Shown here: in pieces, positions 1 to 4,804 of the stretch
How the letters are laid out: the number at the start of each line of letters is the position of its first letter
Position numbering within the stretch: position 1 is the stretch's first letter
From: Paracoccaceae bacterium
GTDB taxonomy: Bacteria; Pseudomonadota; Alphaproteobacteria; Rhodobacterales; Rhodobacteraceae
Reading direction: 5' to 3'
Assembly: GCA_003551745.1 (NCBI GenBank)
Contig: PUNI01000618.1
Span: 1 to 5,995, forward strand
DNA length: 5,995 bases
Program-made: the position numbers and the translations under genes
The notes under the pieces: generated by a model
What the model saw: the letters and a program-made list of their open reading frames with translations, nothing else
Database searches by the model: none
What the model was told of the DNA's origin: nothing

Positions 1-703
1 CCTCCAGAGGCAGGAGCCGCGCCTCCAGCGCCGCTGCACCGGCCTCGATCTCGGTCATGCCGACGCCCTCCTCGGCCTCGAACGGCCCCGACCAGACCCG
101 CCGCAGGTCCGAGACATGGCCGTGGCAACCGAGCGCCGCGCCGAGGTCGCGCGCGATCGCGCGCACGTAGCCGCCCTTGCCGCAGACCATCTCCAGCTCG
201 ACGTGATCGGCGTCGGGCCGGGCGATCATCTCGAGGCTTTCCACCCAGAGCGGCCGCGCCGCGAGTTCCGGCCGCTCGCCGTCGCGGGCCAGCGCATAGG
301 CCCGCTCGCCGGCGACCTTGACGGCGGAGTATTGCGGCGGAACCTGCTGGATCTCGCCGCGAAAGGACCCCAGCGCCGCGGCGATCTCGGCATCGGCCGG
401 GCGGGCGGCGGAGTCGGCGACCACCACGCCCTCGGCGTCGTCGGTGTCGGTGCCCTGGCCGAGCCGAACGGTGAAGCGATAGCACTTCAACGCGTCGGTG
501 ACATAGGGCACCGTCTTGGTCGCCTCTCCGAGCGCCACGGCCAGAACGCCGGTTGCCATCGGATCGAGCGTGCCGGCATGGCCGGCCTTCTGTGCGTCGA
601 GCGCACGCCGCACGGCGTTCACCACCGCGGTGGAGGTGATACCTGCGGGCTTGTCCACGACCAGCCAGCCCGTGACCGCCCTGCCCCTGCGCCGCCGCGC
701 CAT
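1..703 (-). CDS. truB: tRNA pseudouridine(55) synthase TruB, 3' end cut by window edge
   Basis: TruB isomerises U55 in the T-loop of most elongator tRNAs to pseudouridine, in the cytoplasm, and also acts as a tRNA folding chaperone. The reading frame gives 234 residues before the left edge. It opens with [14 protein letters not shown] (residues 12-25) and carries the TruB signature [14 protein letters not shown] (41-54), whose Asp47 is the expected catalytic nucleophile. Later blocks are [18 protein letters not shown] (75-92), [21 protein letters not shown] (start 122) and [14 protein letters not shown] (175-188), all in the family order. Family members are usually about 300 residues, so roughly 60-70 C-terminal residues lie outside. 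The ATG at 703-701 is supported by an AGGAG Shine-Dalgarno at 714-710, six bases upstream. The stop of the upstream DUF2233-type gene is 51 bases away with no obvious promoter between, so co-transcription with it and rbfA is likely (inference). Confidence 0.97.
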   Translation of the reverse strand, partial: MARRRRGRAVTGWLVVDKPAGITSTAVVNAVRRALDAQKAGHAGTLDPMATGVLAVALGEATKTVPYVTDALKCYRFTVRLGQGTDTDDAEGVVVADSAARPADAEIAAALGSFRGEIQQVPPQYSAVKVAGERAYALARDGERPELAARPLWVESLEMIARPDADHVELEMVCGKGGYVRAIARDLGAALGCHGHVSDLRRVWSGPFEAEEGVGMTEIEAGAAALEARLLPLE

Positions 704-754
704 CGCCCGCTCCTGCCCTGCGCGTCCGCCTGCTAGCCAAGCCTTCGGTGCGGG

Positions 755-1531
755 TCAACGCTGCCGGGGATCGGCCGGCACGACCATGCCGACGATGGGG
801 CCCAGCTGCCGACCGAGATCCGAACGGCCCAGATCCGGCGCATGCAGGCGCGACACGTTGCCGTCGAAATAGAGCGCCTGCGGCACCTCGAGCGCGTCGC
901 GAAAGAGCCGCGCGAAGGCGTCGAAGCTGACCGGCCGGTCGGAGATGGCGAAATGGGCCGTCTGCCCGTCGGCGCTGACGCCCACCCCGTTGCGGACGAA
1001 GCGCGAGGGCGAGTCGGGGATGAAACGCGGGTGCAGCGCCCCGTCGATCACCAGCATCGGCCCGGACTGCGTGGCATGCCGGCAGGGCTGCGGCTGGCCG
1101 GCGAAAGCGCGGCTCTCCATCACGGCAAAGCCGTCCGGCAGCACGCAGAAGACCCCGTTGGGGAGCATTCCGAAATTGCCGGGGCCAGCCGCGGTGACGA
1201 CCGGGCGGCGTTCCGTGCCATGCTCGACATACAGCCCCACGGGGCTGCGGTCCGCGTGATACATGCCGGCGTTCATGGCGAAGGCGAGCGCTTCACCCTC
1301 CGAGGCGAGCGCGGCGGAAAGACGCCGGAATCCCCCGAAGACGCCTCCCTCGGGCGCGTCCAGCCAGAGCCGCACGTCGTCGCCCGCGGTGACGGTGCAG
1401 ACGACATAGCCCTCGCCGTCGTGGCTCACCGCCCGGCAGGGCCCGGCCATGCCCGCCCCGGCGACCAGCACCGATACGAGGCTCAGCGCCAGCGCCATGC
1501 AGGCCCGGCGGCCTGCGTCAGTCGCGACCAT
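755..1531 (-). CDS. Secreted phosphodiester glycosidase-like protein (DUF2233/NAGPA fold)
   Basis: This protein resembles the phosphodiester glycosidase (NAGPA/DUF2233, YigE-like) family, whose best known member removes GlcNAc from a phosphodiester; the bacterial substrate is unknown. From the ATG at 1531 it is 258 residues. Residues 1-30 look like a signal peptide: a short basic stretch (GRR), a hydrophobic core ([13 protein letters not shown]) and small residues near 27-30. There is no lipobox, so periplasmic export is inferred. Family blocks seen are MNAGMY (86-91), [11 protein letters not shown] (118-128), ATQSGPMLV (153-161), RNGVGVS (180-186) and [10 protein letters not shown] (220-229). 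Five cysteines occur (11, 32, 45, 129, 150), four of them beyond the predicted signal peptide. The start at 1531 overlaps the rbfA stop by 14 bases, which suggests translational coupling. An in-frame ATG at 1498 (247 residues) would still keep most of the hydrophobic segment and cannot be excluded. Neither start has a strong Shine-Dalgarno. Family assignment is firm; biochemical role is not. Confidence 0.86.
   Translation of the reverse strand: MVATDAGRRACMALALSLVSVLVAGAGMAGPCRAVSHDGEGYVVCTVTAGDDVRLWLDAPEGGVFGGFRRLSAALASEGEALAFAMNAGMYHADRSPVGLYVEHGTERRPVVTAAGPGNFGMLPNGVFCVLPDGFAVMESRAFAGQPQPCRHATQSGPMLVIDGALHPRFIPDSPSRFVRNGVGVSADGQTAHFAISDRPVSFDAFARLFRDALEVPQALYFDGNVSRLHAPDLGRSDLGRQLGPIVGMVVPADPRQR
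1499..1516 (-). other. Perfect 7-bp hairpin just after the rbfA stop codon
   Basis: The sequence GCAGGCC-CGGC-GGCCTGC is a perfect inverted repeat with a 4-base loop. On the minus strand it begins two bases after the rbfA TGA (1520-1518) and ends directly before the alternative ATG (1498) of the downstream secreted-protein gene. It has no T-tract, so it is not a standard Rho-independent terminator. It lies inside the coding sequence if the 1531 start is used. It may be only a by-product of very high GC; a role in coupling or mRNA stability is speculation. Confidence 0.4.
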
Positions 1532-1940
1532 CGTCGTCGGAGTCGCCGCCCGCCACGTCGCGCTGCACGGTCTCGTCGGCGAAGAGGCGGCGGGTTTCGT
1601 CCATCCGGTCGAACAGCTCATCGACGCGGAAGCGCAGTTCCGGGGTGAACTTCAGCGACAGCGCACGCCCGACGAGCCGGCGCAACTCGCCGCGGTTCCG
1701 GGCCAGCAGCGTCATCGCCTCGTCCACGCCAGAGCCGCCGAGCGGCATCACATAGGCGGTCGCGACCTTGAGGTCGGGCGAGGTGCGCACCTCGCCCACC
1801 GTGATCGACAGCCGGTTCAGCTCGGGGTCATGGATCTCGCCGCGGGCCAGCACATCGGCCAGGCGGCGGCGGATCAGCTCGCCCACGCGAAGCTGGCGCT
1901 GCGAGGGGCCGCCGCCCCCGGACTGACGGTCGCGGGCCAT
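1518..1940 (-). CDS. rbfA: 30S ribosome-binding factor A (RbfA)
   Basis: RbfA is a small KH-like (type II) protein that binds immature 30S subunits and helps 5'-end maturation of 16S rRNA, with a role in cold adaptation. The 140-residue product shows the family pattern: [14 protein letters not shown] (18-31), HDPEL (37-41), the central [15 protein letters not shown] (50-64) and [16 protein letters not shown] (97-111, extending to 112). The C-terminus is a short acidic tail ([10 protein letters not shown]) typical of alphaproteobacterial forms. The ATG at 1940-1938 is chosen because it leaves an N-terminal arm of the normal size before the RVGEL block; a TTG at 1991 would add 17 arginine-rich residues. 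No Shine-Dalgarno is evident before the ATG. The gene is first in an apparent rbfA-DUF2233-truB operon and divergent from dapB. infB, often just upstream of rbfA in other bacteria, is not here. Confidence 0.95.
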   Translation of the reverse strand: MARDRQSGGGGPSQRQLRVGELIRRRLADVLARGEIHDPELNRLSITVGEVRTSPDLKVATAYVMPLGGSGVDEAMTLLARNRGELRRLVGRALSLKFTPELRFRVDELFDRMDETRRLFADETVQRDVAGGDSDDDGRD

Positions 1941-1947
1941 GCCGCGG

Positions 1948-1976
1948 CAGATAGGCACTGGCGCGCGTCTCCGCAA
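1948..1976 (-). promoter_or_regulatory. Candidate rbfA operon promoter
   Basis: On the minus strand TTGCGG (1976-1971) and TATCTG (1953-1948) are separated by exactly 17 bases. Each matches the sigma-70 consensus at only three of six positions. The -10 hexamer ends seven bases before the rbfA ATG, so if used, transcription would begin at or next to the start codon, giving a leaderless or nearly leaderless mRNA. This would fit the missing Shine-Dalgarno. It is a weak match and could be chance. Confidence 0.25.
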
Positions 1977-1984
1977 GCAGAGCT

Positions 1985-2013
1985 TTGCCAAGTCTGCCCG
2001 CGCAGGCTAGAGC
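1985..2013 (+). promoter_or_regulatory. Candidate dapB promoter
   Basis: TTGCCA (1985-1990, five of six matches to TTGACA) is followed after 17 bases by TAGAGC (2008-2013, three of six matches to TATAAT). A start near 2020 would leave a leader of about 30 bases holding the dapB Shine-Dalgarno AGGGAG (2037-2042). A 10-bp palindrome GCACGCGTGC (2019-2028) sits at the predicted start of transcription. The -35 is good and the -10 poor, so this is tentative. Confidence 0.3.
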
Positions 2014-2049
2014 TTGCCGCACGCGTGCCGCCAGCCAGGGAGACCGGGC

Positions 2050-2844
2050 ATGACCGCGACGACCGGCGTTGCCGTGGCCGGGGCCTCGGGCCGGATGGGC
2101 CGGGCGCTGCTGCGCCTGCTGGAGGATCATCCGGCCCTGCATCTGGCCGCCTGTCTCGTGCGGGCGGATGACCCCTGGCTTGCCGGGCCGGCGCCCGACG
2201 CGCCGGCTGTGGCCATCACCGCCGATCCGGCCGCCGCGCTGGCCGGGGCGCGGGCGGTGATCGACTTCACGACCCCGGCGGCCTCGATCGCTTTGGCGCG
2301 CGCTGCGGGGGTCGGGGGCGCGGTGCATGTGATCGGCACCACAGGGTTTTCGGACGCGGAACTGACCGAGCTTGCCGCTGCCGGCGCCGGGGCGGTGACC
2401 GTCCGCGCCGGCAACATGAGCCTCGGCGTCAATCTGCTCGTGCAACTTGCGCGCCGGGCGGCCGCCGCGCTCGGCCCGGAGTTCGACATCGAGATCGTGG
2501 AGGCGCATCACCGCGCCAAGGTCGATGCGCCCTCGGGCACGGCCCTGATGCTGGGCGCGGCCGCCGCCGAGGGCCGCGGCCTGCAGCTTGCCGAGGTGGC
2601 CGACCGCGGCCGCGACGGGATCACCGGCCCCCGGCGCGACAGGGCCATCGGTTTCGCGGCGCTGCGTGGCGGCGACATCGTGGGCGAACACGATGTGCTC
2701 TTCGCCGGGCCGGGCGAGCGGGTGATCCTGCGCCATGTCGCCACCGACCGGACGATCTTCGCCCGCGGTGCGCTGAAGGCCGCCGAGTGGGCCCTCATGC
2801 AGCCGCCGGGCCAGTATTCGATGGTTGACGTTCTCGCACTCTGA
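2050..2844 (+). CDS. dapB: 4-hydroxy-tetrahydrodipicolinate reductase (DapB)
   Basis: DapB uses NAD(P)H to reduce the DapA product to tetrahydrodipicolinate in the diaminopimelate/lysine pathway, supplying peptidoglycan and protein synthesis in the cytoplasm. The product is 264 residues, a normal length. An N-terminal Rossmann fold carries the dinucleotide motif GASGRMG (11-17); DFTTPAA (72-78) and IGTTGF (95-100) follow, then AGNMSLGVNLL (120-130). The catalytic signature EAHHRAKVDAPSGTA (151-165) holds His153, His154 and Lys157, which align with E. coli His159, His160 and Lys163. The conserved C-terminal GGDIVGEHDVLFAGPGER (207-224) and the closing YSMVDVLAL complete the family. AGGGAG at 2037-2042, seven bases before the ATG, fixes the start over a TTG 36 bases upstream. 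The gene appears monocistronic: divergent from rbfA and convergent with the DUF1674 gene. Confidence 0.98.
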   Translation: MTATTGVAVAGASGRMGRALLRLLEDHPALHLAACLVRADDPWLAGPAPDAPAVAITADPAAALAGARAVIDFTTPAASIALARAAGVGGAVHVIGTTGFSDAELTELAAAGAGAVTVRAGNMSLGVNLLVQLARRAAAALGPEFDIEIVEAHHRAKVDAPSGTALMLGAAAAEGRGLQLAEVADRGRDGITGPRRDRAIGFAALRGGDIVGEHDVLFAGPGERVILRHVATDRTIFARGALKAAEWALMQPPGQYSMVDVLAL

Positions 2845-3105
2845 CCGACGGCGCCGCGCGGACAGCCCGCAGCACGGTTGCCCCACCTCACCGGACGCCA
2901 CGATCAGAGAACCGCGGCGGCAGACCCCTTGTCCGATCGCGCATCCCGCCACGGCCCGCGGCGCTCGGACCACGTAACCGGGGGCAACGGCCCGCCGTTC
3001 GAATGGCGCGCATACAGGCGTAGCTGCCTGCAATAGCGGGGGCGGGACGATGGGGCGAACCCACGGATGCGCGCACAGGCTCTGCGGGCGGGTCTCCGTG
3101 GCGGC
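2845..3105. other. Convergent intergenic spacer without a recognisable gene
   Basis: This 261-bp gap lies between the converging 3' ends of dapB and the DUF1674 gene. I examined both strands and found only short or antisense-extended frames without family motifs. No hairpin followed by a T-run is present, so no intrinsic terminator can be called for either gene. Small inverted repeats occur, such as AACGG-CCCG-CCGTT (2986-2999) and CAGGC-GTAGCT-GCCTG (near 3015-3030), but both have only 5-bp stems. A GTTCGAAT stretch near 2998 resembles a tRNA T-loop but fails the stem test. Confidence 0.5.
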
Positions 3106-3294
3106 TCAGAAGTCGACCGCGATGCCGCGCCGTTCCCAGTCGCCATAGCGCACCGGCTCGGGGCCCTTGCGACCGCCGATCTCCGGGGGCAACTCACTGG
3201 AGGCAGCCGCACGGCGCCGTTCTGCTGCCTCTGCCAGGGCGCGGCGCGCGGCGGGCGGCAGGTCACCGACCCTGTCGTCGTCTTGCTCGGCCAT
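3106..3294 (-). CDS. DUF1674 protein, succinate dehydrogenase assembly factor 4-like
   Basis: A 62-residue protein of the DUF1674 family, which includes mitochondrial SDHAF4. The eukaryotic member binds the flavinylated succinate dehydrogenase subunit and promotes its assembly into complex II; the bacterial role is inferred by homology. The C-terminal hallmark is clear: ELPPEIGGRKGPEPVRYGDWE (from residue 34) ending in RRGIAVDF at the very C-terminus. The N-terminal half (DLPPAARRALAEAAERRR) is charged, Ala-rich and probably helical, with no signal peptide or membrane segment. The ATG at 3294-3292 is preceded by a perfect AAGGAGG (3308-3302) seven bases upstream, the strongest ribosome binding site in the window. 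The gene is divergent from rsmB with 75 bases between starts, and no sdh gene is in view. Family identity is confident from the C-terminal motif alone. Confidence 0.92.
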   Translation of the reverse strand: MAEQDDDRVGDLPPAARRALAEAAERRRAAASSELPPEIGGRKGPEPVRYGDWERRGIAVDF

Positions 3295-3317
3295 CGGATC
3301 GCCTCCTTGCCGGGTCG

Positions 3318-3347
3318 CTTCGGCTGATATACGGCAGCGGGCCGAAG
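3318..3347. promoter_or_regulatory. Inverted repeat in the DUF1674/rsmB divergent control region
   Basis: CTTCGGC (3318-3324) and GCCGAAG (3341-3347) form a perfect 7-bp inverted repeat with a 16-bp spacer, so the arm centres are 23 bp apart, about two helical turns. It lies between two divergent starts and surrounds an AT-rich GATATA, the only such stretch nearby. The geometry fits an operator bound by a dimeric regulator, but the arms also fit a simple GC-rich stem. Function is inferred from position only. Confidence 0.35.
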
Positions 3348-3353
3348 AAGCAA
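3326..3353 (-). promoter_or_regulatory. Candidate promoter of the DUF1674 gene
   Basis: On the minus strand TTGCTT (3353-3348) and TATATC (3331-3326) are 16 bases apart, matching the sigma-70 consensus at three and four positions. A start near 3319 would give a leader of about 25 bases containing the perfect Shine-Dalgarno. The -10 sits between the arms of the inverted repeat at 3318-3347. No equally good promoter for rsmB is seen in this gap. Confidence 0.35.
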
Positions 3354-3369
3354 TCGAGGCGGCACGCCC

Positions 3370-4707
3370 GTGGCGGAGGCGCAGGCAGGGAGCAGGGGGC
3401 GTGCGGCCCGGGCGGCGGCCTCGCGGCTTGTGCTGGGCGTGATCGGGGCGCGGATACCGCTCTCCGAGCAGATCGCCGCCCCCGAAGGCGCCCTCGCCCC
3501 GCTGGCACCGGCAACCCGGGCCCACGCGCAACGGCTTGCGCTCGCAACGCTCCGGCATCTCTCGGGTGCCGACCGCACATTGGCTCCGTTCCTGAAGCGC
3601 CCCCCCGAAGGACTTGCCCGGGCGGCCCTGCGTGTTGCGGTGGTCGAGCATTTCGCCGAGGGCGCCCCGGCGCATGCGGTCGTCAACGACACGGTCGCAA
3701 ACCTGCGCGCCGATCGCAGGGCAGCAAGGTTCGCGGGGCTTGCCAACGCCGTGCTGCGCCGGGCCCTGGCGACGCCCGCCGAGACCTGGGCCGCCCTGCC
3801 GCCGGAACGCCTGCCCGGCTGGCTGCGCAAACCGCTGGTCGCGGCCTGGGGCGCGGCGGCGGTGACGGCGATCGAGACGGCCCATGCCGACGGAGCCCCG
3901 CTCGATCTCACCCCACGCGCACCCGGGTCGGCGGCCGCTCTGGCCGCGCAACTGCAGGCAAGGATCCTGCCCACGGGCAGCCTGCGCCTCGACGGGCGCG
4001 CACAGGTGTCGGCGCTGGCCGGCTATGCAGAGGGCGCCTTCTGGGTTCAGGACGCAGCCGCCGCGCTGCCGGCGCAATTGCTGGCGCCCGAGCCGGGGGC
4101 GCGCGTGCTCGATCTCTGCGCGGCGCCGGGCGGGAAGACGTTGCAGCTGGCCGCCGCCGGAGCGCAAGTGACGGCGCTCGACATCTCGGCGACACGGATG
4201 GCGCGGCTCTCCGAGAACCTCGCCCGCACCGGGCTTTCCGCCGATCTCGTCACCGCCGACGCCCTCGACTGGCAACCGAATGCCCCGTTCGACGCGATCC
4301 TGCTCGACGCCCCATGCACCGCGACCGGCACGATCCGCCGCCACCCCGACCTGCCCCATGTCCGCGACGCCCGCGCCCTGGACAGCCTCGTGCCGCTGCA
4401 GGCCGCGCTGATCGACCGGGCGACGGGCTTTCTGCGCCCCGGCGGACGGCTGGTCTTCGCCACCTGCTCGCTGCTGCCGGCCGAAGGGGAGCACCAGACG
4501 ACCGCCGCCCTGCACCGCAACCCCGACCTGCGGGTCGTGCCCGCTGCTCTGCCGGGGGCCGATCCCGCATGGAGCTCGCCTGATGGTGGCCTGCGGCTGC
4601 GGCCCGACCATTGGGCCGGCCTCGGCGGGCTCGACGGGTTCTACATGGTGTGCTTTCAGCGGAGCGCCCATCCCGGCGCACCGCCGGCACCGGGCAGCGC
4701 CTCCTGA
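3370..4707 (+). CDS. rsmB: 16S rRNA (cytosine-C5) methyltransferase, RsmB family
   Basis: RsmB-type enzymes transfer a methyl group from S-adenosylmethionine to C5 of a 16S rRNA cytosine (C967 in E. coli). The 445-residue product has an N-terminal NusB-like helical RNA-binding region (about 11-140) and a C-terminal Rossmann methyltransferase domain. Motifs in order are VQDAAAALPAQLL (226-238), the SAM-binding VLDLCAAPGGKT (246-257), acidic ALDIS (269-273), motif IV DAPCTATGTIRRHPD (313-327) with Cys316, and motif VI ATCSLLPAEGE (364-374) with Cys366. The two cysteines are those expected for catalysis and product release in RNA m5C methyltransferases. The GTG start is forced: an in-frame TGA lies at 3325-3327 and no other start codon occurs between. 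A weak GAGG (3356-3359) precedes it. The exact target site in this organism is not proven; a sister Nop2/RsmB-family specificity is the alternative. Confidence 0.9.
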   Translation: MAEAQAGSRGRAARAAASRLVLGVIGARIPLSEQIAAPEGALAPLAPATRAHAQRLALATLRHLSGADRTLAPFLKRPPEGLARAALRVAVVEHFAEGAPAHAVVNDTVANLRADRRAARFAGLANAVLRRALATPAETWAALPPERLPGWLRKPLVAAWGAAAVTAIETAHADGAPLDLTPRAPGSAAALAAQLQARILPTGSLRLDGRAQVSALAGYAEGAFWVQDAAAALPAQLLAPEPGARVLDLCAAPGGKTLQLAAAGAQVTALDISATRMARLSENLARTGLSADLVTADALDWQPNAPFDAILLDAPCTATGTIRRHPDLPHVRDARALDSLVPLQAALIDRATGFLRPGGRLVFATCSLLPAEGEHQTTAALHRNPDLRVVPAALPGADPAWSSPDGGLRLRPDHWAGLGGLDGFYMVCFQRSAHPGAPPAPGSAS

Positions 4708-4710
4708 CTT

Positions 4711-4746
4711 GACCGGTAACCTGGCCGGTGACGTGGCCGGTGACGT
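4711..4746 (+). repeat. Short tandem array of 12-bp direct repeats
   Basis: Two identical units GGCCGGTGACGT (4723-4734 and 4735-4746) follow a degenerate copy GACCGGTAACCT (4711-4722, eight of twelve matches). A further partial resemblance continues into GGCGGAGG (from 4747). The array starts three bases after the rsmB stop and ends 58 bases before the heparinase-like ATG. Its period is close to one helical turn, and the last TGACG overlaps a candidate -35. It could be a regulator binding array or simple slippage in GC-rich DNA. Confidence 0.75.
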
Positions 4747-4768
4747 GGCGGAGGACTGGCCCTATCCT
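4740..4768 (+). promoter_or_regulatory. Candidate promoter of the heparinase-like gene
   Basis: GTGACG (4740-4745) and TATCCT (4763-4768) are 17 bases apart and each match the sigma-70 consensus at four of six positions. A start near 4775 would give a leader of about 30 bases with AAGGA (4790-4794) ahead of the ATG. The -35 falls inside the last 12-bp repeat. If unused, the gene would depend on read-through from rsmB, 97 bases upstream. Confidence 0.3.
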
Positions 4769-4804
4769 GCAGCGGAAGGGGGACAGGGAAAGGACGGGCG
4801 CGCC

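Noticed and set aside
149..164. 16-bp perfect palindrome GCGCGCGATCGCGCGC containing the GCGATCGC octamer
   Set aside because: It encodes conserved TruB residues (VRAIARD) and uses the preferred GC-rich codons, so coding constraint explains it; a single copy is not a repeat family.
116..736. 206-residue plus-strand open frame over truB
   Set aside because: It is the complement of truB, whose catalytic motif and other blocks are intact on the minus strand.
2986..2999. AACGG-CCCG-CCGTT as a terminator for dapB
   Set aside because: The stem is only 5 bp and no T-run follows on either strand.
2985..3010. tRNA-like GTTCGAAT T-loop
   Set aside because: The required G53-C61 pair would be G-G, a 5-bp T-stem cannot form, and no acceptor or anticodon arms are found nearby on either strand.
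1828..3033. 401-residue open frame antisense to dapB and rbfA's upstream region
   Set aside because: It crosses the opposite strand of a fully motif-supported DapB and lacks any family pattern; stop codons are rare in all frames at this GC content.
3106..4671. 521-residue open frame antisense to rsmB and continuous with the DUF1674 gene
   Set aside because: It is a high-GC shadow frame. Only its last 62 residues, after the Shine-Dalgarno-supported ATG at 3294, match a family; the rest is low-complexity Arg/Gly/Ala opposite clear RsmB motifs.
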